From the NCBI GenBank assembly GCA_003554375.1, contig PWGF01000240.1, positions 1 through 11,129 on the forward strand: a DNA stretch of 11,129 nt, read 5' to 3'. The DNA comes from Spirochaetaceae bacterium. Its GTDB lineage: Bacteria > Spirochaetota > Spirochaetia > DSM-27196 > SKKC01. Every line of letters starts with the position of its first letter. The first letter of the stretch is position 1. Under the pieces are notes generated by a model. It saw only the letters and a list, made by a program, of their open reading frames with translations. It had not been told where the DNA came from and ran no database searches. A program made the translations under genes and the position numbers. Positions 1 through 6,555 of the stretch are shown here, one piece after another.

Positions 1-215
1 GGCTGCACGAGGCTATCGACCGGGTGGAGCAACATATTCAGGACTGCCTTGCCGGGGGAACCGAGTATACGAGCATTCTCCACGGCAAGGGTACTGGGGC
101 GCTTCAGCAGGGGATACGCGAGCATCTGTCGGGGCGAACGGAGATTTCTGAGGTCCGTTTCGCGCGGCCGGAAGAAGGCGGAACCGGGAAGACGGTCGTT
201 GTATTTCGGTTTTGA
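1..215 (+). CDS. mutS2: MutS2-like protein, C-terminal Smr domain (5' truncated)
   Basis: This is the end of a larger gene whose reading frame enters the window at base 3 and stops with TGA at 213-215. About 70 residues are visible and they match the Smr (small MutS-related) domain that closes MutS2 proteins: a helix rich in charged residues, then ILHGKGTGALQQGIREHL, which holds the family's HGKGTGAL signature, then a C-terminal GGTGKTVVVF strand. In known MutS2 proteins the Smr domain is a DNA/RNA nuclease attached to a MutS-type ATPase; MutS2 suppresses recombination or rescues collided ribosomes, depending on the species. The ATPase part lies outside the window, so a stand-alone Smr protein cannot be excluded, although the composition of the motif and its terminal position favour MutS2. 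The next convincing gene begins 217 bases downstream, so co-transcription is uncertain. Confidence 0.85.
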   Translation, partial: LHEAIDRVEQHIQDCLAGGTEYTSILHGKGTGALQQGIREHLSGRTEISEVRFARPEEGGTGKTVVVFRF

Positions 216-233
216 CGGGGGCCGGTTAGTTTG

Positions 234-264
234 GCGCTGTCGGGGACGTGGGTTCTTACAGCGC
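234..264 (+). terminator. Perfect 7-bp hairpin after mutS2, possible terminator
   Basis: GCGCTGT at 234-240 is perfectly complementary to ACAGCGC at 258-264, leaving a 17-base loop. It starts 18 bases after the mutS2 stop codon, a usual place for a terminator. No run of T follows the stem, so a classical intrinsic terminator is not shown; it may instead be an mRNA-end structure or chance. Confidence 0.3.
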
Positions 265-301
265 GCGAACCCGGACGGAGGAGCGGGCGCCTCGGAGTAT
301 C

Positions 302-427
302 ATGGACGCAGCCCTCAGCCTTGGAGGGGCCGTGTTGATTGCTCAGGCGTTGCGCTCACAAGGGCGGCTTGCCGAGCGGGGCTTTAGGGTGAAGTCAACC
401 CTTCTAGGGTTAGCTAAGGAGGAGTAG
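302..427 (+). CDS. Possible 41-aa leader peptide or small protein
   Basis: An ATG at 302 is preceded by GGAG at 294-297 and opens a 41-codon frame ending in TAG at 425-427. The product would have a moderately hydrophobic N-terminal helix (ALSLGGAVLIAQAL) and a basic C-terminal half. I do not recognise it. Its last codons coincide with the Shine-Dalgarno sequence of the lipoprotein gene, and the frame covers two competing hairpins at 386-411, so translation of this ORF could affect initiation at 433. Short open frames are common in GC-rich DNA, so this may be chance. The call rests only on the ribosome site and on the position of its end; no homology can be claimed. Confidence 0.25.
   Translation: MDAALSLGGAVLIAQALRSQGRLAERGFRVKSTLLGLAKEE
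386..411 (+). promoter_or_regulatory. Two mutually exclusive hairpins before the lipoprotein ribosome site
   Basis: The segment ACCCT at 398-402 can pair with AGGGT upstream at 386-390 (5 bp, 7-base loop). As AACCCT at 397-402 it can instead pair with AGGGTT downstream at 406-411 (6 bp, 3-base loop). Only one can form at a time. The second ends five bases before the AAGGAGG ribosome site at 416-422. The arrangement is seen directly; a switching role is inference. Confidence 0.3.
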
Positions 428-432
428 GCGCA

Positions 433-1083
433 ATGCGCGAACGAGAGGTTCGGGCGGGTGGAGTGCGGCGCATTCTCCGCCGGGGAATGGTGGGAGGTTT
501 TGTGCTCACGCTTGCGGCCTGTTTGAGTGTCGACGGCGAGCTGACTGTGGAGCCGGACGGCTCAGGTGTTCTGGCGCTCCACTACGACGTAGCTAACGAG
601 ACGCTCTTCGTGGGCGAAGCTGTTGCCGACGAAGCTCGGATGCCGCTTCCACTTCGCCGAGACGATTTCCAGTCGAGTGCCGACACCGACGAACGGCTCC
701 AGCTCGCTAGTTATCGGATGCGGCGTGGAAGCGAGCGGACGAGCGTGGAGGCGGAACTCGCCTTTGATCACCCGGAAGCGCTGGCGGGCTTGATCACGCC
801 GGTAGAGGCCCCGCCCCGGTTCGATCCGGAGCGACGGTCGTTGACGATTCGGCTGAGCGAAGGGGCTCGGGCTCGAGATCAACAAGACGACACGCAAGTA
901 GCGGAGCTTCTGGAGCGGGCGCTCGTTGACGAGGTTGTCCGAATCGAGGTCTCGCTTCCCGACCAGGTGCGCGAGTCTACGGTGACAGGAGAGGGCGTGT
1001 CTGCCGAGCGGGCGGTGTTCTCGGCTCCTACCGCGGCTTTCCTTCTTTCGCGTGAGCCGGTGGAGTGGACGGTCACCTGGTAA
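433..1083 (+). CDS. Predicted lipoprotein, LppM/DUF3153-like
   Basis: This encodes a 216-aa protein with a strong start: AAGGAGG at 416-422 lies ten bases before ATG 433. The first 18 residues are very basic, followed by the short hydrophobic stretch MVGGFVLTLAAC. The lipobox L27-A28-A29-C30 predicts lipidation at Cys30 and attachment to the membrane. The mature protein opens with a pattern like LSVDGELTVEPDGSGVL, resembling the start of LppM-type lipoproteins, where a beta-rich domain begins with a hydrophobic-polar repeat and a D-G-S-G turn. The rest is acidic, with no further membrane segment; some LppM-like proteins have a C-terminal helix, which is missing here. The function is unknown. 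It ends 170 bases before the ATPase operon and is probably a separate transcript, since a promoter-like element lies between them. The lipoprotein call is firm; the family call is moderate. Confidence 0.75.
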   Translation: MREREVRAGGVRRILRRGMVGGFVLTLAACLSVDGELTVEPDGSGVLALHYDVANETLFVGEAVADEARMPLPLRRDDFQSSADTDERLQLASYRMRRGSERTSVEAELAFDHPEALAGLITPVEAPPRFDPERRSLTIRLSEGARARDQQDDTQVAELLERALVDEVVRIEVSLPDQVRESTVTGEGVSAERAVFSAPTAAFLLSREPVEWTVTW

Positions 1084-1107
1084 CCCGAGCGCGCCGGCGT
1101 AGTCGGG
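1084..1107 (+). terminator. Weak hairpin directly after the lipoprotein stop
   Basis: CCCGA at 1084-1088 pairs with TCGGG at 1103-1107, with a GC-rich 14-base interior that contains the palindrome CGCCGGCG. It begins immediately after the TAA stop. No T tract follows. It could end the lipoprotein transcript before the ATPase promoter, but the stem is short. Confidence 0.2.
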
Positions 1108-1136
1108 ATCGACGGCTGCTGGGTGCTCCTATCTCC

Positions 1137-1166
1137 TTGAAAGAGATGTGACCACTAGGTTAGTAT
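1137..1166 (+). promoter_or_regulatory. Candidate sigma-70-type promoter for the V-ATPase operon
   Basis: TTGAAA at 1137-1142 matches the -35 consensus at five of six positions. After an 18-base spacer, TAGTAT at 1161-1166 matches the -10 consensus at four of six. It is the best such pair I could see by eye in the 170-base gap before atpE and would give a 5' leader of roughly 80 bases. A small dyad, ATCTC 1131-1135 with GAGAT 1143-1147, overlaps the -35 box and could be an operator or chance. Confidence 0.45.
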
Positions 1167-1241
1167 ACCGCTCCTACCGGCTCAAGAATTGGCAAGCGCG
1201 TGCGTAGCCGCCAACGGGCTCGGCCAAGTCGCAGTATGTAT

Positions 1242-1248
1242 GGAGGAG
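1242..1248 (+). promoter_or_regulatory. Ribosome binding site fixing the atpE start
   Basis: GGAGGAG lies five bases before ATG 1254. It sits downstream of the two earlier in-frame candidates (an upstream start near 1200 and an ATG at 1236), so neither of those can use it. The start at 1254 is therefore preferred. Confidence 0.75.
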
Positions 1249-1253
1249 TGTGC

Positions 1254-1865
1254 ATGGACGCGCAACTAAAAGAGCTGATCGATACGATCAAAACGGAAGG
1301 CATCGAAACCGCAGAGGCCAAAGCGGACGAGATCGTACAAGGGGCGGAGAAACGGGCGCAGGAAATCACCCAGGACGCAGAGAAACGCGCCGAGGAGACC
1401 GTCCGAAAGGCGGAGGCCGAGGCCCGTAAACGCGAGGAGGCAGCACGTGCCGCTGTGCAACAGGCTGGACGAGATCTACTTCTGGCTGTCCGCAATCGTT
1501 TGATCAGTATTCTCAGGAATCTCGTTGAAGAAGAGACTAAGTCCCGGTTCGAAGGGAAGGTGCTTGAAGAGGCGATCGTTGGGCTCGTGTCCAACTGGAG
1601 TCCGGAGAAAGGTTCGGACATCACCGTGCTGCTTCCTCAGAAGCAGTACGAGAAACTAGAGAAGAACCTGCGATCGCGTCTTGCTGAGGAACTCAAATCG
1701 GGCGCGAATATTGCTCCGTCGGAGAGAGTGGACTCCGGTTTCCGGATCACGGAACAGGAAGGAACCGTCCACTACGATTTCACAGCGGATGCGATTGCGG
1801 AGGCTCTGGCGCAGTTTCTTTCGCCCCGCCTGGCGGAGACGGTCCGAGAGGCTGCACAGGAGTAA
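1254..1865 (+). CDS. atpE: V-type ATPase subunit E (peripheral stalk)
   Basis: This 203-aa protein is the first gene of the V-ATPase operon. Residues 1 to about 85 are a long charged helix rich in Ala, Glu, Lys and Arg with internal repeats (the AEKRAQE and AEKRAEE units), typical of the E-subunit coiled coil. The remainder is a mixed alpha/beta C-terminal domain containing RNRLISILRNLVEE and ending in a helical tail. In V/A-ATPases subunit E pairs with G/H to form the peripheral stalk that holds the A3B3 head still; no G/H gene is visible here. The start is ATG 1254, chosen because of the ideal ribosome site at 1242-1248; a frame extended back to about 1200 adds 18 residues that look non-coding. 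The AGGAG near its 3' end serves the next gene, and only three bases separate the two frames, so the pair is probably translationally linked. Confidence 0.92.
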   Translation: MDAQLKELIDTIKTEGIETAEAKADEIVQGAEKRAQEITQDAEKRAEETVRKAEAEARKREEAARAAVQQAGRDLLLAVRNRLISILRNLVEEETKSRFEGKVLEEAIVGLVSNWSPEKGSDITVLLPQKQYEKLEKNLRSRLAEELKSGANIAPSERVDSGFRITEQEGTVHYDFTADAIAEALAQFLSPRLAETVREAAQE

Positions 1866-1868
1866 GCC

Positions 1869-2624
1869 GTGACATACTACACGTATCTCGTCGCAACACT
1901 TCCCGCCTTGACCCTCGGCGAGGATCCTCCTGTCAGCTCGGAGGAATTCCTTACGTACTGCCGGGAGCGGATGCCGGCAAACGATGTTCCGACGTTGACG
2001 GCAGCTCGACTTCGACCGGCGGAGGCAGAGCGCGCGCTTGCCGTACCACCGGGGGAGTCGGATGACGCCGAAGAAGCGGGAGGAGGCGGCTTCGGATCGG
2101 AGAGGACCGGAGGAGAAACTCCGACGAGCGCGTCCGGAGGTGGAGGAGGCGTATCTTCGGGCTTCGAAGAGTCCTTATCGGCAAGCTCCGGCGAAGGTCG
2201 GAGCCGCTCCAAGAGCTACGTGGCACGCCGGTGGTTGCAGTTCGAGTATGCGCTTCGCAACACGCTGGTTGAGCTGCGGACGGACGGCTCGGAAGAGGCT
2301 GGGCGCTATCGACGTGGCTCCGCAAGAGGCGTAGGAGGACCCCGCGTCGAGCAGGCGGCTCGTGAAGCGGTGGGCGCAGAAAACCCGGCGGAAGCCGAAA
2401 GGATTCTGGACCGTGCGCGGTTCGGGTTCCTGGATGAGCTGGAATCCGGCCACTACCTCGACTTCGAGCGACTGGTGGCTTACTTCCTGAAGCTACAGCT
2501 CCTGGAGCGGCGAAGCTTCATGAAGCCCGAGATCGGACGCCGCGCCTTTGAGGTGGATTATGGGCGCGTGCTGAAGACAATGCAGCGGGCAGCGGAAGGT
2601 GTTGTTGGTGGCTCCGGAGGATAA
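1869..2624 (+). CDS. DUF2764 family V-ATPase operon protein, probable subunit C equivalent
   Basis: This 251-aa protein starts at GTG 1869, six bases after AGGAG at 1858-1862, inside the end of atpE. The N-terminus (YYTYLVATLPAL, then a PPVSSEEFL-like segment) and the C-terminal helices (RRWLQFEYALRNTL, then ILDRARFGFLDELE and FERLVAYFLKLQLLERR) match my recollection of DUF2764, a family found in the same operon slot in spirochaetes and chlamydiae. Other V/A-ATPase operons have subunit C here, the funnel that joins the rotor ring to the central shaft, so that role is likely but inferred. Residues about 61-116 are a Gly/Ser/Glu-rich low-complexity stretch with runs of four and five glycines, which makes the protein longer than I expect for the family. 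This is either a flexible linker or the product of two compensating frameshifts. The next gene, atpA, begins 112 bases downstream. Confidence 0.8.
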   Translation: MTYYTYLVATLPALTLGEDPPVSSEEFLTYCRERMPANDVPTLTAARLRPAEAERALAVPPGESDDAEEAGGGGFGSERTGGETPTSASGGGGGVSSGFEESLSASSGEGRSRSKSYVARRWLQFEYALRNTLVELRTDGSEEAGRYRRGSARGVGGPRVEQAAREAVGAENPAEAERILDRARFGFLDELESGHYLDFERLVAYFLKLQLLERRSFMKPEIGRRAFEVDYGRVLKTMQRAAEGVVGGSGG

Positions 2625-2647
2625 TCGGAAGCCGTGAACGGAAGTGG

Positions 2648-2740
2648 ATGAGCAAGAGTGCCGGAGGACAGGCGAGCGAGCGACGTAAAGGCGACATGAA
2701 GCAGCCTCGCGAAGGCATAAACGCGGAGAATCGAGTATGA
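2648..2740 (+). CDS. Possible 30-aa ORF coupled to atpA by an ATGA overlap
   Basis: An ATG at 2648 opens a 30-codon frame whose TGA (2738-2740) overlaps the atpA start codon as ATGA. The product would be short, hydrophilic and unlike any protein I know. A second in-frame ATG at 2696 begins with the same nine bases, ATGAAGCAG, as atpA itself and is preceded by AAAGG. The ORF occupies nearly the whole 112-base gap between the DUF2764 gene and atpA. It could be a coupling ORF or decoy start, but a frame this short is easily produced by chance. Confidence 0.2.
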   Translation: MSKSAGGQASERRKGDMKQPREGINAENRV

Positions 2741-4530
2741 AGCAGACAACAGGGCAAGTAGTCGGTGTGAGCGGAAACATGGTAACCGTACGTGTCCAGG
2801 GACAGGTTCGGCTCAACGAAGTGGGTTATGTGGCCCTGGAGGGGGAACGGTTCTTGAAATCCGAAGTTATCCGTATCCGAGGGGATCTCGCCGAGATGCA
2901 GGTTTTCGAGATGACTCGGGGGATCAGTGTCGGGGACGAGGTAAGCTTCACAGGTGAGCTTCTGGCGGTGAACCTGGGTCCCGGGCTGCTGGGCCAAGTA
3001 TACGACGGTCTTCAGAATCCTTTGCCACAGCTTGCGGAGAAAACTGGGTTCTTTCTGGATCGAGGGGTGTATCTGGACTCCCTCGATGCGGAGCGGCAGT
3101 GGGAGTTCACACCGAAAGCATCTCCCGGAGATGTGGTGACGGCCGCGGATACACTCGGAACCGTCCCGGAAGGGATCTTTCAGCATCGAATCATGGTTCC
3201 GTTTAACATGAATGGCCGGTATTCGGTGGATTGGATAGCCGAGCGCGGAGAGTACCGGGTGGATGACACGGTTGCCGAGGTGCGCGACGAACGCGGCGGT
3301 AAGCATCAGCTCACAATGCGTTTCCAGTGGCCGGTCAAGCGCGCTATCGAACAGTATGCGGAGCGTCTTAAGCCTAGCGAGCCGATGGTCACCAAGGTAC
3401 GAATGATCGATACCTTTTTCCCCGTTGCACGTGGGGGCACGTACTGCATTCCGGGCCCGTTCGGAGCCGGGAAGACCGTGCTCCAGCAGATCACCAGCCG
3501 GCACGCGGAGGTTGACGTCGTGATCATCACTGCGTGTGGTGAGCGCGCGGGCGAGGTCGTAGAGACGATCCAAGAGTTTCCGGAGTTGACGGATCCACGA
3601 ACCGGGCGCAGCCTCATGGAACGCACTATCATCATCTGCAACACCAGCTCGATGCCGGTTGCTGCGCGGGAGGCCAGCGTGTACACCGGGGTGACGCTTG
3701 CCGAATACTACCGTCAGATGGGTTTGGATGTGCTGCTTCTCGCGGATTCTACCAGTCGCTGGGCACAGGCTATGCGCGAGATGTCGGGCCGCCTCGAGGA
3801 GATTCCGGGAGAAGAGGCGTTCCCCGCGTATCTCGAGAGCGTTATTGCCGGCTTCTACGAGCGCGCCGGCGCGGTGCGGCTCGCGGACGGCTCGCATGGC
3901 TCGGTTACCATCGGAGGAACGGTCAGTCCGGCGGGGGGGAACTTCGAAGAGCCGGTTACCCAATCCACTCTGAAGGTCGTAGGCGCGTTCCATGGCCTTT
4001 CGCGCGAGCGTTCAGACGCACGGCGGTATCCGTCGATACATCCCCTCGATAGCTGGAGCAAATACGCGGGGCTTATCCCTCATGGGAAGACCGAGTATGC
4101 TCGCGACCTCCTGTTCCGCGGGGATGAAGTTGGACAGATGATGAAGGTTGTGGGTGAGGAAGGCACCAGCCTCCAGGACTACATCGTGAATCAGAAGTCG
4201 GAGTTCGTCGATGCCGTCTATCTGCAGCAGAACAGCTTCGACCCGGTAGACGGCGCCGTTATGGTTGAGCGTCAACGCCACGTCTTCGACTTACTGTTCG
4301 AGATCATCTCGGCTGAGCTCGATCTGGAATCCAAAGACGAGGCCAGGCAGTACTTCAACCAACTGCGCCAGTATTTCCTCGATTACAACGGGGCCCAATG
4401 GAAGACGGACAAGTTCTACGAGCACGAGAATGCTATCAAGGAGCTCTTGAAGGAGCGGAAAACGGGGATAGATTCCCACGCCAGACAGTTTGTGGAGCAA
4501 GCGGCAGAGACGGTTGGCAGCCAGGGCTGA
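2737..4530 (+). CDS. atpA: V-type ATPase catalytic subunit A
   Basis: This 597-aa protein has the usual length for V/A-ATPase subunit A, the ATP-hydrolysing subunit of the A3B3 head. In order it shows the N-terminal beta-barrel (GQVVGVSGNMVTVRV), the A-specific bulge of about 90 residues after position 115, the nucleotide-binding domain, and the helical C-terminal domain. The Walker A motif GPFGAGKT is at 240-247, with Lys246 and Thr247 expected to bind phosphate and Mg. The GER motif at 268-270 carries the expected catalytic glutamate, Glu269. Walker B LLLAD ends at Asp337, followed by STSRWAQAMRE and EIPGEEAFPAYL. Nothing catalytic is missing. The start is ATG 2737, eight bases after GGAG at 2725-2728. 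A 78-base gap before atpB contains no recognised element beyond the atpB ribosome site. Confidence 0.97.
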   Translation: MKQTTGQVVGVSGNMVTVRVQGQVRLNEVGYVALEGERFLKSEVIRIRGDLAEMQVFEMTRGISVGDEVSFTGELLAVNLGPGLLGQVYDGLQNPLPQLAEKTGFFLDRGVYLDSLDAERQWEFTPKASPGDVVTAADTLGTVPEGIFQHRIMVPFNMNGRYSVDWIAERGEYRVDDTVAEVRDERGGKHQLTMRFQWPVKRAIEQYAERLKPSEPMVTKVRMIDTFFPVARGGTYCIPGPFGAGKTVLQQITSRHAEVDVVIITACGERAGEVVETIQEFPELTDPRTGRSLMERTIIICNTSSMPVAAREASVYTGVTLAEYYRQMGLDVLLLADSTSRWAQAMREMSGRLEEIPGEEAFPAYLESVIAGFYERAGAVRLADGSHGSVTIGGTVSPAGGNFEEPVTQSTLKVVGAFHGLSRERSDARRYPSIHPLDSWSKYAGLIPHGKTEYARDLLFRGDEVGQMMKVVGEEGTSLQDYIVNQKSEFVDAVYLQQNSFDPVDGAVMVERQRHVFDLLFEIISAELDLESKDEARQYFNQLRQYFLDYNGAQWKTDKFYEHENAIKELLKERKTGIDSHARQFVEQAAETVGSQG

Positions 4531-4608
4531 GTTCGCCGAACGATCGTCAGGGTAAGTAGTGCAGGTAGGTTATAGAGATATTTCGAGAGAGACGGGACGG
4601 AGCGCGCT

Positions 4609-5916
4609 ATGAAGAAAGTGTACAGCAGGATCGATGAAATCGCTGGGAACGTAGTTCGTGTCACTGCCGAGGGAGTTCAGTATGGTGAGCTTGCTACGGT
4701 GAAGAGTGCGCATGGAACGAGCCTGGCGGAGGTTATTCGGCTAAGCGGGAATCAGGTCGCGCTCCAGGTCTATGCCGGGGGACGCGGCGTATCCACGGGT
4801 GATGAGGTACAGTTCTTGGGTAATCCGATGCGCGTGAGTTTCTCGGAAGACCTTCTGGGGCGCGTTTTCGACGGGAGTGGGAACCCGCGTGACAACGGTC
4901 CGGAGCTCCATGAGAACTTGATCGAAATCGGCACTCCTTCGGTGAATCCGTCTAAGCGGATTATTCCGCGGAACATGATACGTACCGGGATCCCGATGAT
5001 CGACGTCTTCAACAGTCTCGTCGAAAGCCAGAAACTGCCGATCTTCTCCGTTTCCGGCGAGCCGTACAACCAGGTCCTGGCGCGGCTTGCGCTGCAGGCA
5101 GAAGTCGATATGATCATCCTTGGCGGCATGGGGCTGAAATACGACGACTATCTGTACTTTCGGGAAGCGCTAGAAGAAGGCGGCGCGATGAGCCGCACGA
5201 TCTTCTTCGTGCATACGGCAAGTGACCCGGTCGTCGAGTGCTTGATGGTGCCCGACGTGGCACTGGCGGTTGCGGAGCGTTTCGCGCTGCAAGGTAAGCG
5301 AGTGTTGTGCCTTCTCACCGATATGACCAACTTCGCCGACAGCCTGAAGGAGATCGCAATCACGATGGAACGGGTCCCGTCGAACCGTGGCTATCCGGGC
5401 GATCTCTACACTCAGCTTGCACAGCGGTATGAGAAGGCGGTGGATTTCGACGTTGCCGGCTCAATTACGATTCTGGGGGCAACGACCATGCCGGGCGATG
5501 ATGTAACGCACCCGGTTCCGGACAACACCGGCTACATCACTGAGGGACAGTACTACTTGCGCAATCAGCGCATCGAGCCCTTCGGATCTCTCAGCCGTTT
5601 GAAACAGATGGTGAATAAGGACACCCGCGCGGACCACCGAGCGATCATGGACGGGATGATCCGGCTGTACGCCAACTACAAGGAGAGCTTGGAAAAGAAA
5701 TCGATGGGGTTTCGCATGAGCGAGTGGGACAACAAGCTGCTCAAGTACGGCGAGATCTTCGAGGAACGGATGATGGATCTTTCGGTGAATATTCCGTTGG
5801 AACAGGCGTTGGACCGGTGCTGGGAGATTCTCGCCGAGTGTTTCGAGCCTGAAGAGACCGGGCTCCGAAGTGATCTCCTGTCTGAGTTCTGGCCGAAACA
5901 GCGGGAGAGTGCCTGA
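4609..5916 (+). CDS. atpB: V-type ATPase non-catalytic subunit B
   Basis: This 435-aa protein is the regulatory partner that alternates with AtpA in the head. The N-terminal barrel (IAGNVVRVTAEGVQYGEL) is followed by the nucleotide-binding fold with a degenerate P-loop, SVSGEPYNQ at residues 147-155, which lacks the Lys-Thr pair as expected for a B subunit. Conserved B signatures follow: GYPGDLYTQLA from Gly261, and PFGSLSRL, in which Arg330 corresponds to the arginine finger that reaches the AtpA site. The C-terminal helical domain ends in ECFEPEETGL and a short tail. The start is ATG 4609, six bases after GGAG at 4599-4602. The length is slightly below the 450-470 typical of many homologues, with no visible deletion. 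The gap to atpD is 37 bases. Confidence 0.96.
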   Translation: MKKVYSRIDEIAGNVVRVTAEGVQYGELATVKSAHGTSLAEVIRLSGNQVALQVYAGGRGVSTGDEVQFLGNPMRVSFSEDLLGRVFDGSGNPRDNGPELHENLIEIGTPSVNPSKRIIPRNMIRTGIPMIDVFNSLVESQKLPIFSVSGEPYNQVLARLALQAEVDMIILGGMGLKYDDYLYFREALEEGGAMSRTIFFVHTASDPVVECLMVPDVALAVAERFALQGKRVLCLLTDMTNFADSLKEIAITMERVPSNRGYPGDLYTQLAQRYEKAVDFDVAGSITILGATTMPGDDVTHPVPDNTGYITEGQYYLRNQRIEPFGSLSRLKQMVNKDTRADHRAIMDGMIRLYANYKESLEKKSMGFRMSEWDNKLLKYGEIFEERMMDLSVNIPLEQALDRCWEILAECFEPEETGLRSDLLSEFWPKQRESA

Positions 5917-5953
5917 GAGATTGCGATGGGACCGGCGGAAGACGGCATAGATT

Positions 5954-6550
5954 ATGGCGAAAGTTAAACTCACGAAGAACGAGCTCAAGAAACAGAAGGA
6001 TGCGCTGGCACGGTTCCAACGTTATCTGCCGACGCTGCAGCTGAAGAAACAGCAGTTGCAGCTCGTGCTTCGGCAGATCGAGGCTAAGCGGAAAGAGGTG
6101 CGAGTAGAACGGGGGAGAGTTGCAAACGACCTCGAGCGCTGGATAGAAGTCTTCGGTGAAGGACTCGGCCTGGCCCGTTTGATCTCTGTGGAGAAGTTCG
6201 TGACTGATACCGGCAATATCGCCGGCATCGACATTCCTGTCTTCCATGAGCTGCAGTTCTCCGTCTACGACTATGACCGGTTTTCATATCCGCTCTGGGT
6301 AGATGCGGGAATCGAGCGGCTCAAGGAGCTGCTCCGGTATGACGCCGAGCTGCAAGTTCTGGACCGTCAGCTGGAGTTGATCTCCGAGGAGCTGCGTATT
6401 ACCACGCAACGGGTCAACTTGTTTGAGAAGGTGATGATCCCCGAGACCAAGGAGAACATTCGCAAGATCCAGATTTACCTCGGGGATCAACAGACGGCGG
6501 CGGTCGTACGGGGCAAAATCTCGAAGAGGAAAATCGAGAGAGGACGGTAG
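5954..6550 (+). CDS. atpD: V-type ATPase subunit D (central shaft)
   Basis: This 198-aa protein is the rotor axle that turns inside the A3B3 head. It has the family pattern of two long helices that form an antiparallel coiled coil. The N-terminal helix spans about 5-70, beginning VKLTKNELKKQKDAL, and the C-terminal helix about 115-185, containing EELRITTQRVNLFEKVMIP, the best conserved D-subunit motif. Between them lies a short, more variable region. The ATG at 5954 is preceded by GGAAG about twelve bases upstream, a somewhat distant ribosome site, but the N-terminus beginning MAKVKLTKNEL is typical for the family. The stop is five bases before the atpI start, so the two are likely translated in series. 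Subunit F, which usually binds D, is not encoded here. Confidence 0.95.
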   Translation: MAKVKLTKNELKKQKDALARFQRYLPTLQLKKQQLQLVLRQIEAKRKEVRVERGRVANDLERWIEVFGEGLGLARLISVEKFVTDTGNIAGIDIPVFHELQFSVYDYDRFSYPLWVDAGIERLKELLRYDAELQVLDRQLELISEELRITTQRVNLFEKVMIPETKENIRKIQIYLGDQQTAAVVRGKISKRKIERGR

Positions 6551-6555
6551 GGCTC

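Noticed and set aside
49..387. A 112-codon + strand frame crossing the mutS2 end into the spacer
   Set aside because: It overlaps the Smr domain in another frame, is rich in Arg and Gly, and has no ribosome site or family resemblance.
216..432. Search for a tRNA or other stable RNA in the mutS2-lipoprotein spacer
   Set aside because: A GAACCC-like stretch at 267-272 resembles a T-arm fragment, but no cloverleaf or acceptor stem can be formed around it.
1200..1253. N-terminal extension of AtpE upstream of ATG 1254
   Set aside because: The GGAGGAG ribosome site lies inside this stretch and points to 1254; the extra residues are Arg/Ser-rich and untypical of subunit E.
2518..3993. A 491-codon open frame on the minus strand overlapping atpA
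   Set aside because: It lies opposite highly conserved AtpA coding sequence, has no recognisable domain, and shows the Arg/His/Leu-rich make-up of antisense reading in GC-rich DNA. It is a codon-bias shadow.
5041..5073. Degenerate P-loop in AtpB as evidence of a defect
   Set aside because: Loss of the Lys-Thr pair is normal for the non-catalytic B subunit of V/A-type ATPases.
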